The translations under genes were made by a program, and so were the position numbers. Below are positions 43,598 to 56,080 of a stretch of DNA of 57,294 nucleotides, one piece after another. Each line of letters starts with the position of its first letter. The stretch's first letter is position 1. Source of the DNA: Cochliopodium minus. Taxonomy: Eukaryota > Discosea > Himatismenida > Cochliopodiidae. Under the pieces are notes generated by a model that searched no databases, was not told the origin of the DNA, and saw nothing but the letters and a program-made list of their open reading frames with translations. Where the stretch lies: positions 24,803 to 82,096 of the forward strand of contig JAMYWO010000179.1 in NCBI GenBank assembly GCA_024220525.1, read 5' to 3'.

Positions 43598-46500
43598 ATG
43601 GAGTTCGAAAAGGAGTATGAGAATGAAATGATAGAGATAGATAATGAGAAAACATTCAAACCACACAATATGGAAAATATCGAGAAAGATGATACAGACG
43701 TATCCAATCCTGAAGCGATAAAATGGGATTATTGTATAGTAATTGAAAATTATGAAAAACAAGATGTAAGCGAAAAAGAAAAGCAGAGATTGAATAATGT
43801 AAAAAATAGAAGAGATATGTAGGACTATTTTTAATTTTATATAAATTTAAATCCCTTTCCAATCCATTCTAACAAAAATTAATAAAGTATATGGCAAAAT
43901 TTGCAAGAATTGAAATTAACAACTGCATTCATCAAATCCACTGATGGAAATCTCTTCTTTTTGTTAATCACAGCAAGAGATTCTGTTCTCGAGAAAGCTG
44001 CGGAAGATTTGGGAATACCAATGAGAATGAAAAAGAAATATGGAGGAGGTAAAGATAAATACGAAACATAATGCAAACAAATTATGTTTATAAAATGAAA
44101 AATACTCTTTTTTTTATAATTATTCTATACTATAAAATCTCTTTTCATTCTTGAACTTAATCTATTCATCAAATCATTCTCTTATGTCAACATTACTGAT
44201 ATTTTTTTTATTTTGATAAGGATATAATCCATATAAGAAAGTTCTCAAGGAGATTTACCAACCATTCAATCAATTCAGACCAGAAAAGAAATTCTTCAGC
44301 TCATTGCATAGAATCAGAATCATAAAGACTTTGTTGGAAGATGATACTTACGGTGCAAAAGTTTGTAAGAAGAATTAAAAAATTTGAATCAAAAATTATA
44401 TTCGAAATATTATGATTTTAATATAACGAGCATTTTTTGTAATATATCAAATAATATCCAATTTTCTTTATAGTTCTTGATAGAGAAGTGATGAGAGGAA
44501 CCATCAAAACTTATTTCCCACTTCATGAACAACTCAGTAATGATTGGTTGTATGAAAATTGGGTAAAAGGAAAAACAAGACAAATAAAGAGTGTTTATGA
44601 GATGATCTCTGAAGGTAAAACATTTTTCTTTTTCACAAATTAAAATTTAATTTCCCTATTAGATGACAAATTGCCTCCAACTGCACCTCCAAGAGATTTG
44701 ATCAATGGAGAGGAATATGATGATTATAGAGTGATTGATGCAGTGAAGGATTATTTTGGTGAAGATATCGGTATTTATTTTTCTTATTGTGGTTATAATG
44801 TGGGATGGATGATCTTTGCATCAGCAGTAGGATTAATTGCACTTATAGTAGCGTAAGAATATTTAATTAATCAGGAATTATAATTCATATTTTCTTTATC
44901 CAATCAATCCATCAATTAAAAAATTTAGACTTGCTGCATTTGATCAGGTAAATATACTTTTTTGAAAAAAAAGATAATCCTTTCAAGTCATTCTAACTTT
45001 TTTTTTTTCTGATTAGCAACTTGATACATGGCCTAGTGCTGCATATTCAGTGTTTTTGTCGATTTGGGCAACCTGGTTTTTGGAGTTTTGGAAGAGAAAG
45101 AATGCAGCTTTGGATCAAAGATGGGGAATGTCCGATTACGAAAACACCGAGAGACCACGTGCAGTTTTTGATGGAGAGAGAAAAGAAGGGTTTTACGCAG
45201 GATCAGATTTTGTTGAATTGACAGAAGAAGAAACCAAAAAAGTTCATTTGGAAAAGCCTCCTGTCAACAAATACTACAGTTATTGCAGTAGGGCTACAAG
45301 AATGACTGTTGCTTTCATTCCTATCGTTATCTTTATTTGTGCGGTTGTTATTTGTGCTATTGCTCTTCTTACTTGCCGTTTAGTAATTCAAAGACGTGTT
45401 GGAGGTACCGTCGGAGGGTAAAAAAGAAAAAGAATATCAAAGAAATAAAAATTTTTCAAACTAAAATCAAATCTTTTTTTTTTTTTTTTAATAGTGCGAT
45501 TGGTTCCGCAATCATTGCTATCAGTGTTATCATTCTCAATCAAATTTACAATCAAATCGCAATATTATTGAACAGAATGGAAAACCACGTAACAGAAACT
45601 GCATACAATGACAACCTCGCCATCAAAACATTTTTGTTTCAATTCGTCAACAGTTACACTTCCTTTTACTACATCGCTTTCTTCAAGAGGGGTTACTTTG
45701 TCAATGATGCCAGTGGTAGATCAGTTGCTGTAGGAGGGTGGAAGTTGTGGGGATCTGATAGCTACATCGATACTTGTCAATCTCAACATCCCAGAATCTA
45801 CGGATGCATGCCTGAGCTCACCACCAACATTTTGATCACCCTTTTGGTTAATATGATCGTTTCTCAATTTGTTGAGTTCATCTTGCCCATTGTCTTGAGA
45901 TACGTCAATTTGTTCATGAGAGAGAAACAACCAAATTACAGACAAATTGCAGAGAAAATCAAGAACAAACCATGGGAAATCGAATTGGATTATGTTCCAA
46001 ACGTATCTACTTTTGATGACTACAACGAACTAAGTAAAAAAAAAAAAAAAAAACTAAAAATTTTAATTAATCTTGAAAAATTTTCTTCTTTTAAATTATT
46101 TTTTATTTTTAATCTCAAATTTTATTTTTTACCTTTCATTAAGTCATTCAATATGGTTACTTGACCCTTTTCGCTGCTTCCCTACCTGTTGCTCCCATTT
46201 TGGTGATGGTGAACTGCATGGTCGAATTGAAAACAGATGGTTTGAAGTACTTGAGACACATGCAAAGACCTAACTACAGAGGTGCACAAGACATTGGTGT
46301 CTGGTACTACATCTTGGAGGTTCTTGGTGTCATGGCCGTCATCACCAATGGTTTGCTCATTGGTTTTTCGGGAAGAGTTTTTGAAACATTGGAAATCAGA
46401 AATGTTCTTGTTATTGTCTGCTTTTTCATCCTCTTTGAACACACCCTTTTGGTTATCAAGTTTTTGATCAGTTTTCTTGTCCCTGACTCTCCTGGTAAGA

Positions 46501-46607
46501 CAAGAAAAAACCAGGCCAAACAAAGATTCTTAAAAGAGGCTATTATTGATTTTTATGAAGATGATCAACATTCATTCAAAAGAGAGAATAATAATGCAAA
46601 CAACTAA
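43598..46607 (+). CDS. Anoctamin (TMEM16) channel/scramblase
   Basis: About ten exons from ATG 43598 (MEFEKEYENEMIEID) to TAA at 46605-46607. The soluble N-terminal part includes IPMRMKKKYGGGYNP and SLHRIRIIKTLL. The anoctamin core starts YFGEDIGIYFSYCGYNVGWM, then WPSAAYSVFLSIWATWFLEF with WKRKNAALDQRWGM, NSYTSFYYIAFFKRGYF, LLVNMIVSQFVEFILPIVLR, YGYLTLFAASLPVAPILVMV and DIGVWYYILEVLGVMAVIT. About ten membrane segments are seen. Acidic residues in the helix VEFILP, in VNCMVELKTD and in YYILEVLG fit the family's Ca2+ site. The family includes Ca2+-activated chloride channels and lipid scramblases; which this one is cannot be told. Confidence 0.93.
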
Positions 46608-46893
46608 GAATTTTTTTTTTACACATAAATTATCATTAAAAATGATTTTCTAAAATTAAAATAAAATCAAGAAAAAATAATGAAATTTCAAAAACAAATA
46701 ATTACCAAAACACATTCGGAAGTGTATTTTGTCTTTTAAAAAATGTGCCAATTGTAAGATTAGATTGTTCTTCATTTTTTCAAAAAAAGAATGATTGAAA
46801 GAAAATTTAAAATAAAATAAAAAAATAAAAATTCTTTGGAATCTCCAAAATCTCCCAAGAAAATAAAATATTTTTTAAATTCGAACAAGAATA

Positions 46894-47416
46894 ATGGATA
46901 ATGAGAAGAAAGAAAACAATAATACTCCTAACAAATGGTTATCCCTGAAAAATTTTGAATATGATATAAACAAACTTGAGCAAAATCTTGAAAAATTGAA
47001 ATTGAAGCAAATAGAATTGCAAATAGAAGTAAAAATCATACTCATCCATTCTTACACCAATCTTTATTTAAAATTAATTTTTTTTGATAATTCTTAATTT
47101 TCAACTAAAGAATGTTGATCAGATTAAAGACGATGAATTGTCAAAGATAGAAAAGGAGATAGAAGAATTAGAAACTCAAATAAGTCATAAAGCATTGGTA
47201 TAAATAAAAATATAACAACATATCGATCGTTAAAAAATAAAATTTTTTTTTTTTAATTTATGTTTCAAAGAATAAAGATACAAAGATAAATACATCATTT
47301 AGAATAGGTGGGAGGAAAAAATCGGATATAATTTTGGTGAGAAATTTAAAATAAAAAATATTTTTATAAATAAAATTATTGGAATGGAATAGTTTTGGAA
47401 CATTATAAGCTTATAA
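46894..47416 (+). CDS. Small coiled-coil protein
   Basis: Four short exons: 46894-47028, about 47111-47200, about 47272-47337 and about 47393-47416, all phase 0, giving about 105 residues. KNFEYDINKLEQNLEKLKLK and IEKEIEELETQISHKAL have heptad spacing and form a coiled coil. NTSFRIGGRKKSD is basic, and it ends FWNIISL. The repeated phase-0 splicing with good GTAAAA/GTATAA/GTGAG donors supports a real gene. No family is recognised. It lies in tandem with the RasGEF, 145 bp upstream. Confidence 0.6.
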
Positions 47417-47560
47417 AATAAAGAATGAAATCAAATGATAGTAATATAAACATATCCATTCTATAATTGATCATTCATTCAGTGATCCATCTGAAAATTC
47501 GAAATAGTTAAATTTATAATTTCAATTTTATGCTAATAAATAAAGGGTAAGGACGAAAAA

Positions 47561-49524
47561 ATGAATAGAGCAAATAGAGTGTCGTCACCTTTGATTAGAA
47601 AAACCGAAAATGGGATAGATCCAAGCCAAACTAAGGTTAATCTGAGCATGGATAGCTTGAATATGAACGATATAACAAATAACGAAAATGAATTAAAATT
47701 AAGATCAAATACTTCAAAAATGACAAATCAATCAAAAGAGAAAGATAAAAGACAAAATCTGATCAAATCATATTCTACATCAAATATCCTGGATACCAAT
47801 CCCAAAATGACCTTTGAAGACGATGATCCTACAATTCCGCTCCCAAAGGAGGATGGATTGATCTATACATCCAAGGAACAAAATTTGATGGTGAGAGGAG
47901 GAACCAAAGAAAAACTGGTTGAAAAATTATTTGTTGGAGGAATGGGATCTGGTAAAAAAAAATATATAAACGAAGATTATCACAAAAAAAAAATTTCGTT
48001 TAAATTTTTTTCATTTTTTTTTTCGCTAATTTTTAATAATGAATTCTTTTTTAGTTGGATATTCTGCTGTATTTTTGTTTACCTACAGATCTTTCATGAC
48101 CCCCATCGATTTATTGAATATGTTGATGGATTATTTCAAAAAGTATATTGGGAGCGATACAGAAAATAGAAAAATGAGACTAAAGTAAATATTCTTTTTA
48201 AAAAAAAACGATTGAAATTTTGATAATTTTTATTTTTTATTTTTTATTTTTTATTTTTTATTTTTTATTTTTTATTTTATATTTTTATTTATATTTTATA
48301 TTTTATATTTTTCATTTTATTTTATATTTTATGTTTTATGTTTTATATTTTATATTTTATATTTTATATTTTATGTTTTATATTTTATATTTTTAAAAGA
48401 ATCACCTCTTTTATGAAAACATGGGTTGATAAACAATTTCATGACTGGGAAGAAGAACAAATTCAAATCTACACAAACTTTCTCGATGGAATTCTCCTCC
48501 AATCAGATGGAAAGACACTCCACGAACAACTCAAAGGGTCTCTCCTTCGTCAGATCGACGGAAAATCTAAAATTTACGAAAAAGTCTTCGACAAAGAAAC
48601 TCCTACTCCTACTTATCCCAAAATGGGTTGGAAGTTGATCGAGTTGGACACTATGGAGTTTGCTAGGCAGATGACTTTGTTTGAGAGTCAGCTTTATCAG
48701 AAGATTCAGCCCAAGGAGTATTTGAACAAGGCCTTTCAGTCTAGTGATAAGCAAACACTTGCTCCTAATGTTTACAAGTTTATTCAAAAATTTAATACTG
48801 TAAAAAAAAAAACCATTTTTATTTTTTATTTTTATTTTTTATATTTTTTTTATTTATTTATATATTCATTTTATTTCTATTTTTATTTTTTAATATTTAA
48901 TTTTTATTTTTTATTTTAATGTTTAATTTTTATTTTATTATTTAATTTATTTTCACATGATAATTTTAATTAGGTTGGTTTGTGGGTAGCTAAAACAGTT
49001 TTGGATCCAGAAACACCTAAAGAAAGAGCAGCTGTGATCGAATTTTGGGTCAATGTAGCTAAAAGACTTTTGTTATTGAACAATTTTAATGGAACAATGG
49101 AAGTATTGGGTAAAAACAAAAAAACAAAAAAAAGTCATTTTTAACAATATTATTGAACTTTTTTTTTTAAAAAATAGCTGGATTGGGCCATGGATCAATA
49201 TCCAGATTACATGAAACATGGAGTGTAAAAAAAAAAATTTTTTTTATTAAAAAATTTAAATATGATTGTTAATTTATTTTTTTTTTTAAATATATGACAA
49301 TTATATTTTCTTCAATAAATTTTTTTATATTTTAATTTGATAATAATTTTTTTTTCATTTTTTGATAGTGCATTTCTAAAAAAACAATGAAAAAATTTTT
49401 AAAGTCTAAAGACTATATGTCTCCTCAAAAATCTTATGCCAATTACAGAAAGGAAATCAGGAACAGGCAACCTCCACTCGTTCCATATCTAGGTGTGTAT
49501 ATGTCAGACATGGTGTTCATAGAA
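47561..49524 (+). CDS. Ras guanine-nucleotide exchange factor (REM-CDC25), end missing
   Basis: Exons: 47561-47950, about 48055-48184, about 48399-48800, about 48974-49110, about 49178-49224, and about 49369-49524. The N terminus is low complexity. The REM domain shows VGYSAVFLFTYRSFMTPIDL. The catalytic CDC25 domain shows LDTMEFARQMTLFESQLYQK, IQPKEYLNKAF, VGLWVAKTVLDPETPKERAA, VIEFWVNVAKRLLLLNNFNG, MEVLAGLGHGSISRLHETW, and PPLVPYLGVYMSDMVFIE. These are the core exchange helices. The family normally continues about 50-70 residues past VFIE (EGNPD..., final helices); none are found. The frame is cut at a GTAAAA donor, and only A-rich sequence and the antisense RasGAP gene follow. Confidence 0.9.
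48220..48395 (+). repeat. (ATTTTTT)n and ATATTTT intronic microsatellites
   Basis: Two T-rich arrays in the RasGEF intron before the catalytic exon, first ATTTTTT units then TATTTTA-type units. Both are T-rich on the sense strand. Confidence 0.85.
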
Positions 49525-49621
49525 GTAAAAAAAATTAAAAAATTTAAAAAATTTAATTAAAAAATAATAAATAAAAAAAATAAAAAAATAAAAATAAAAA
49601 AATAAAAAATTAAAAAACTTC
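49525..49621. other. A-rich stretch between two truncated convergent genes
   Basis: 97 bp of A-rich AAATAAAA-type sequence following the RasGEF donor. RasGEF introns elsewhere are T-rich on plus, so this does not look like its intron. It abuts the end of the DUF547 gene on minus. There is no N here, but an unmarked collapsed join is possible. Confidence 0.4.
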
Positions 49622-52600
49622 TTATATAATTACTTCTTTTTTAGAATCAGTTTGAACAAATTGAGAAAGGTAAAGAGAAATGTTTTGGTCAAGTTGAGTA
49701 TCGAGAGTATGAGGGTAAAGGATGGAAATGTAAGGGGAATGGAGGGTGAGAGTGGAAAGAGAAAAATGGAAACGAGGATCCAAAGGCAAAACGTAGAGTC
49801 TTCTTCTATCAAACCCCCTGAATTGTCTGTATATCGAATATTCTTTTGTTGGGTTTCCTCTCAATATCCCTTCTTCTATATCATTCAAACTATAACTGAA
49901 TTCCCCTACATTAAAATCATAGAATAATCAATTAAAAAACTGACAAAAAATCAAATTATAGGTGCAAAAATTTTTCATTTTAAAGTAAATAAATATTTTA
50001 GAAATAATTTATGTGTGGATTATTATTTTAAAAAAAATTGAAAATAAATATTAAAAAAAAAAAAAATAATAATAATAAAATAAAATAATAAAATAATAAA
50101 AAAAAAATAAAAATAAAATGAAAATAAATAAAAAAATAAAATAATAAAATAATAAAATAATAAAATAATAAAAAAATAATATAATAAAATAAAATAATAA
50201 AATAAATAAAAAAATAAAATAATAAAATAATAAAATAAATAAAATAATAAAATAATAAAATAATAAAATAAATAAAATAATAAAATAATAAAATAATAAA
50301 ATAATAAAATAAAATAAAATAATAAAATAAATAATAAAATAATAATAAAATAATAAAAAAAAAATTTACCAATTTTGTACTTGTACTGATTGAAGAAAGA
50401 CTTACGAGAAAGAGGATGAGAAGGAGGGCCAATCTCGACATAAAGATGAACAAGAAGAGTGTTGTAAATATTAATCCAAAAAGAACGTTTAGCAGATTCA
50501 GTCATTTGATTGATTTGACAAGTTTGAAGCTGACAAGTATTGTTAACAAATTTTTTATAGTGAGTCAAGTTTTGAATGTCTTTCCAATTCACTTCTTTTT
50601 TGTCTACTTCTTTCGCACATTGTGACATGAATACAAAGTTTATTTGCTTCAACAATTCTTGGTCTATTCCCGCCCTGCACACTCCTTCAAATGTCATCAC
50701 GTTGTTCACTATGTTTTCACTATCCACAAACTCTTCTTCCTCGTTTTTCTTTTTACAAAAAAAAAAATAAAAAAATAAAATAAATATAAAAATAAATTTA
50801 AAAAAATAAAATAAATATAAAAATAAATTTAAAAAAATAAAATAAAATAAAATAAAATAAAATAAAATAAAATAAAATAAAAATAAATTAATTAAAATAT
50901 AAAAAAGGTACCTCTATTTTTTCTAATTTGATGCAACCTTTGCGAAGCAATTTTTCATTGTAAATCTTTTCGCTATCGAATGAAAAATAATCAAAATTAA
51001 AAAAATTTGAATTAAAATCAAAAATAATTTAAAAATATAACAATGAATATTAAAAATAATTATAAATATTAAAAATATTAAAAATAAATATTAAAAATAA
51101 ATATTAAAAATAATATAATAAATTAAAAATAATCATATCACAAATTCTTTTAAAAAAAAGAGAAAGTACTAAGGAGCAGAAAAGATTTCATCTTTTTGTA
51201 ATTCACTGAGGATGCTTTTGAAGGAAAGGAAATCACTTTTGGTGAAAGTAGATGAAGAAGATGACAAAGAAGAGAAGGAAGACAAGGAAGACAGGGAAGA
51301 CGATGAATTAGTGTTTTCTTCTTCTTCAAATGACTCTAACATTTTATTTGAGTATTGGTTGAACAACTTTGAAAATACTCCTATCTCTCCTTTTTTTTTT
51401 TTTAATAAAAAAATTATAAATAAAAATGAAAAAAAAAAAATAATCAAAATAATATTTAAAATAAAATAATCAAAATAATTTTATAAAATGAATAAATAAA
51501 GAAAAAAAATTTAAATTTGGGAACATAAATGAAGTTTTAAATAAAAAAAATTAATTTTTGGATTAAAAAGTTACCAATGACATTAGCAGGAGAAATTCGT
51601 ACCTGTTTTTTATCACTCAATTTAACATGCACATTATTCTTGACATTTGATTTAATAATGTTAGTATTATTGGTATTATTAGTATTATTATTAAATTTAT
51701 TGTTATTATTATTAATATTATTATTTTTGTTATTGTTATTACTATTATTGTTATTGTTATTACTATTGTTATTATTATTGTTATTACTATTATTGTTATT
51801 ATTATTGTTATTATTATTATTGTTATTATTTAAAAGATTAGAAGAATTTTGGAGAAATTTATTGTCCAAACGAAGAGAAAGGAGAAACTTGATCATTTGA
51901 TCAAAACGACCTTTAATGATGGAGTTGAACCTTTTCATTTCGTTTTCGTGAAACAGTGTGTTGTTCGCCAAATTTTGTAATATTTTTGCAATCAAAATCA
52001 GTGCTCTTTGGTTCAATGGGCTTGGATTTTCTTTTAAAAAAAAAAAATCAAGTAAAATTTAATAAAAATAAAATAAAAATAAATTTATCAAAAATATTAA
52101 ATAAATTTATCAAAAATATCAAAAATAAAATAAAAATAAATAAAAAGATATTATTACCATTGACAATGTTATAGTTTTGAGGAGAGACAATAGAAGGGCA
52201 AATGAGACGTAAGAAGAAAATTCCTCCGATAGCAGTGGCCCCAAAATTGGTAAACTTCCTTTCAACCAAGTTGTAAACGAATGTACACACCTTTCTTAAT
52301 CCTTTATAAATTTTTTTAATAAAAAAAAAATAAAAAAAATAAAAAATAAAAAAAATAAAAAATAAAAAAAATAAAAAAATAAAAAAATAAAAAAAAGTGA
52401 ACCATCAGGGACAAAGGATTGAGAACTAAAAATGGTGTCAAGGAACAAGTTGGAAATGTTTTCGAGATTTTTTTGGTTTTCTTCGAGACGTTTGGGAGAA
52501 GGATCAGCGATTTTTTCACTGATGACTTCGTATTTTTTGGGATCTTCCGCAACTTTTTGAAACAAACTTTCAAACAAATCTTTCAAGTAATCCTGAGAGA

Positions 52601-53516
52601 TCAATTTTGTTAAACTGGAAATCAATCTCACTGCGATACTGTTACTTCTAAATAAAACAGAGGTTTGGGAGGTTTCTTGTACTTCTTTTTCTGTGTAGTA
52701 TTCTAGCAGTGGGAGTTCTTTTCCACAGTATACAAAACTTGAGATTATCGAGGAGGATAATTTATCATACAGTTTTGGATCGCATGGTGTGAACAGCAGT
52801 TGCACTATATGGAATGGATGTTTCGTGATGTTCTTATTATTAAAAAGAATATTAGAATTGATAATGAGGTCATTTAGGGCATTAATATGAAATATCTATT
52901 GAATTTTACCAAGAAAAAATTATTATAATAATCATTTTGCAATTCCATAATGTAATATTGTTCTGATCTTTCTAGGGAATTGTATAATACAACCTGCAAT
53001 TCTCCAACAATCACATTATTTTCTTTTGCATTTAAAATACTGTAGTTATTTTTGATTGTTTTGAGAGATTCTAATTTGGGGATGGGTATATTAACTTCTC
53101 CAATATATGTGTTCTTTATTCCTGACTCGTCTTTTGATCCCACATTTATATTCAAACAAGCTATCTTTGTTTCAACGTGGCTAGATGATTAAATTTATAA
53201 TTTTTTGAGGAAAGGGTGATAATATTAAAGAGAAAAAATCCAAATTACAATATGAATTCTTCATCCCATATTATATTGTCCGATGATGGAACATAATTTG
53301 TTTGTAAAGAGCATTTATTGAGGATCAAATTTGCAAATATTAGATATGCTGATAAAAATAATTAAATTTTTTAATGATTTTAAGAATTGGATTTAAATAA
53401 TTACCATTATCTTCATATTTTAAATTTTTGGCTCCAATAATCCTAATGTAAAGTTGTGGGACTTCATTTGTGGATTCGGTGTTTTTCTTTTTATTTACAC
53501 CAAGTATTTTCTTCAT
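49622..53516 (-). CDS. C2-RasGAP-DUF547 protein
   Basis: About eleven exons from ATG 53516 (MKKILGVNKKKNTESTNEVP). The C2 domain is split over three exons: LYIRIIGAKNLKYEDNG, SDNIIWDEEFIF, and NTYIGEVNIPIPKLESLK. RasGAP domain: VQLLFTPCDPKLYDKL, arginine finger in VLFRSNSIAVRLISSLTKL, SQDYLKDLFESLFQKV, TNFGATAIGGIFFLRLICPS with IVSPQNYNIV. After an Asn-run (about 51680-51830) and a Ser-rich linker comes a DUF547-type domain: MFEGVCRAGIDQELL-like FEGVCRAGIDQ, KRSFWINIYNTLLVHLYVE, GEFSYSLNDIEEGILRGN, DRRRLYVLPLDPRFHFSL. It would inactivate Ras at membranes. The final frame ends EVII at TAA 49622, or is cut at a GTAATT donor. The neighbour is a convergent RasGEF. Confidence 0.88.
50038..50372 (-). 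repeat. (ATTTT/ATT)n intronic microsatellite
   Basis: AATAAAATAATAAAAT-type repeats on plus, T-rich on the sense strand of the RasGAP-DUF547 gene, between two DUF547 exons (GPPSHPLSRKSFFNQ... and GEFSYSLNDIEEG). An open frame of I, L, F and Y through it is not a protein. Confidence 0.85.
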
Positions 53517-53723
53517 TTTAATGTATATACAAACGATATAAAAAGTGGTATTTGTCTTGAATAACAAATTTTTTTTTATTTTTTTGAGATACTTTTCAAT
53601 CTCTATATTCAAATTGAATATATAAAAAATATATTCCAAACTGATTTTACAAATCACTAAAATTTTTAGTTTTATTAATTTTATCATCTATACAAAAAAA
53701 AAAGGGTGTTAATATATATTTTT

Positions 53724-55653
53724 CTAAAGAAATCTGTTTGATTTCTCCAACAAAGATAGTCTTTCCCTCAATAATCTTATCTCTTTCTCCTGTTTTCTCA
53801 AAGTGAGTTCGGTGTTAGTCAAAAACAAGTGATGGTCAATGATATCCTTTGCGGAAATTCTGAGATTAGGATCTTTGGTCATCATCCTAGAAATGAGCTG
53901 GCTGATTTCATTGTATTGATTTAAAAACTTTGAAGGGAAAATTCCATCTCTTAGCTGAGAAATCATTTTAGATCTCTCCATTTTTGTGTTAAAAATTGTG
54001 AACAGTTCAAAGGTGATAATTCCCAAACTATAAATGTCTGTTTTTTCATTATATAAATGTGTTGTTGAATCTGTTTTTCCTTGTTCCGGAGAAACATAGG
54101 TAGATGTTCCAATACCCTAAAATGGAATTAAATAATGTTTAAATTTTTATTTTGAAATTTGATTTTATATCAAAGAAAAGAGTAATTTTATGTATATTTT
54201 AAATAATAAATGTTAATTGAAGTGGGGAAGAAAATTTACGGAGGTATGATAACTTCCAACGGAGCAACCCATCCCATGATGATCAGAATCCAGAAGATTA
54301 TTGGCCAATTGGATAAAAGGAGAGCAAGGAATGATTTCGCCGTTTTCTCTTTCAGTGGAGGAAGAAATTTCTCCATCTTCTCCCTCTTCCAAGTTTTTGG
54401 CCAATCCAAAATCACCAATTTTGATGAGATCATCTCTTTCCACAAATTGATCTCCATTGCGATTCAATAAATCATCTATAGAAAGGGAGAGAAACAAATT
54501 GCTGGGTTTTATATCTCTGTGGCAAATATTAAAGTGAAGATTCATGAAATCAAGTGCTTCCGCTATTTGTTTGATCATGGCGAGATTGATCGGCTGATCA
54601 ATCCTACGAGAGGGATGATTAATATAGTCTTCCAAGGTTCCAGGGTAAAGTTTGATTTGGATGTAAAGATTGAGGATGGTATTTGTCTTTGGGGCAGGGG
54701 TAGTTTCGTTGGTGGAATAGCTGGTTGAATTTGTTTTTTCAAAAAGAGAATTGTTGTTGCTTCCGTTGGAGAAATTGGGAACAAAATTGTTGAAGATTAA
54801 TTTTCTTGTTTTTGTTTCTTCAAAGTTAAAGATTTCATTTGTTTTATCATTACCCCCGCTTGTATATGAACTGTTGTTTGAATGGGTCTTTGCTTTTTCA
54901 CTTTCTGAATTTTGAGGAGTAAAATCATTGGAAAATTCTTTGTTTAGATTTTGTTGTGGCAATGTTTCTTCTTCATTTTCTATCCATGTTTGATAATATC
55001 TCACTATATTTTTATGATCTAGTTTCGCAAGTGTTTTTACTTCTCTCATTGTCTTATATTGAAAAATATAAAGTAAAAATTTCGGATAAAAATTAAAAAT
55101 TTCATATAAGATTTTTTTTTACCTTCATTGGAAGTGAATCAAGGCTTATTTCCGAGCTAGATTTGTTTTTTATTCTTATTTTTATCTTTTTTATTGCATA
55201 TTTTTCACCATCCAATTTGCATAAAACTTTATAAACAGAGCCAAATCCTCCCGATCCCAATTTTTGTTCTTGGACAAATTCATTGAGATATCTTCCTTTT
55301 GAGATTGGTATTATCTGTCCTGAATTTGTTTGAGATTTATCTGCATTTTTATTGTTGAATTTCTTTTGAGGGTAATTGTTTGATAAATTCGAAATATTGA
55401 GAGGTGTAGATCTTTTTGTGAGTTCAATCTTTTTGGGTTCTGTTTTATCTATATTGTTGATTGGAGAATAAAGAAATAATGAATTGTTAATGTAATTCAT
55501 TTTATGTGGTATTGTTATTATATTATCGTTATTTATTCTTGGCAATATTCCCATATTCTTTTCAGTTTCTGAGAATTCTGACAAAGAATAATTTGTTGCT
55601 AATAATAAAGAAAATGTTTTTTTATATTTGATTTTTGTTAATATTTTATGCAT
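53724..55653 (-). CDS. eIF2-alpha kinase (EIF2AK family)
   Basis: Three exons: 55653 to about 55124, about 55047-54240 and about 54117-53724, giving about 580 residues. Kinase motifs: [18 protein letters not shown] (glycine loop), KYAIKKIKI (Lys), [20 protein letters not shown] with TWIE, a Ser/Asn-rich insert of about 110 residues, [69 protein letters not shown]. The [13 protein letters not shown] motif followed by an insert before the LYIQM-like strand is typical of GCN2/PERK/HRI-type kinases. A C-terminal heptad helix ([20 protein letters not shown]) suits dimerisation. No RWD, HisRS or TM segment is seen, so it is closer to HRI/IfkA-like forms. It phosphorylates eIF2-alpha under stress. 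Confidence 0.88.
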
Positions 55654-56080
55654 ATTTGTTATTATATTTGATTTTTTTTTATTATATATCTCTTACAGAT
55701 ATTCAACATATTGTCCTTATGTTGATAAGACGTTATTTTCAGTTTTAATTCCTATCTAGTAATTAATAATTCTTTTTGTTATATTCTATTTTTTTTTTTT
55801 ATTTTTTAGGAGAGATATAACGAAATTACTCACCTTGTTTAAATGAAATGGATATTAATATCTATCAACTTTTATATCCTTTTTTTCAACACGTCTTCTT
55901 ATTTTTTATTTGAAAAAGATCAAGAAAATTCAAAGATGAATAATTTTTACTTCAATTATATTTTGCTTATCTTCACAATAAAAAGGTTGAATGATCATAT
56001 GAAATTTATATTTATAGAAGGTTTGAAAATTTCATTTTTATTTACTAAATTCAAAAATTATAAATTTTTATACTGATTGA
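55654..56080. other. Intergenic AT-rich region
   Basis: Between the eIF2-alpha kinase start and the formin stop. A 77-codon plus-strand frame (55843-56076, ATG MKWILISINFYIL) is I/F/Y/N-rich with no motif and was judged chance. It probably holds the kinase promoter and the formin 3' UTR. Confidence 0.4.

Noticed and set aside
49652-49927. Plus-strand frame after the RasGEF donor, as a possible RasGEF C terminus
   Set aside because: A TTTAG acceptor at 49643 gives an open frame, but it has no CDC25-domain residues. The same DNA on minus encodes the clear DUF547 motif DRRRLYVLPLDPRF.
50028-50453. Hydrophobic 140-codon frame that could look like a polytopic membrane protein
   Set aside because: It is the T-rich intron between two DUF547 exons.
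51577-51900. Plus-strand poly-leucine frame
   Set aside because: Antisense of the Asn run in the RasGAP gene.
55843-56076. 77-codon plus-strand frame with ATG
   Set aside because: I/F/Y/N-rich, no motif, no splice context; expected by chance in DNA this AT-rich.
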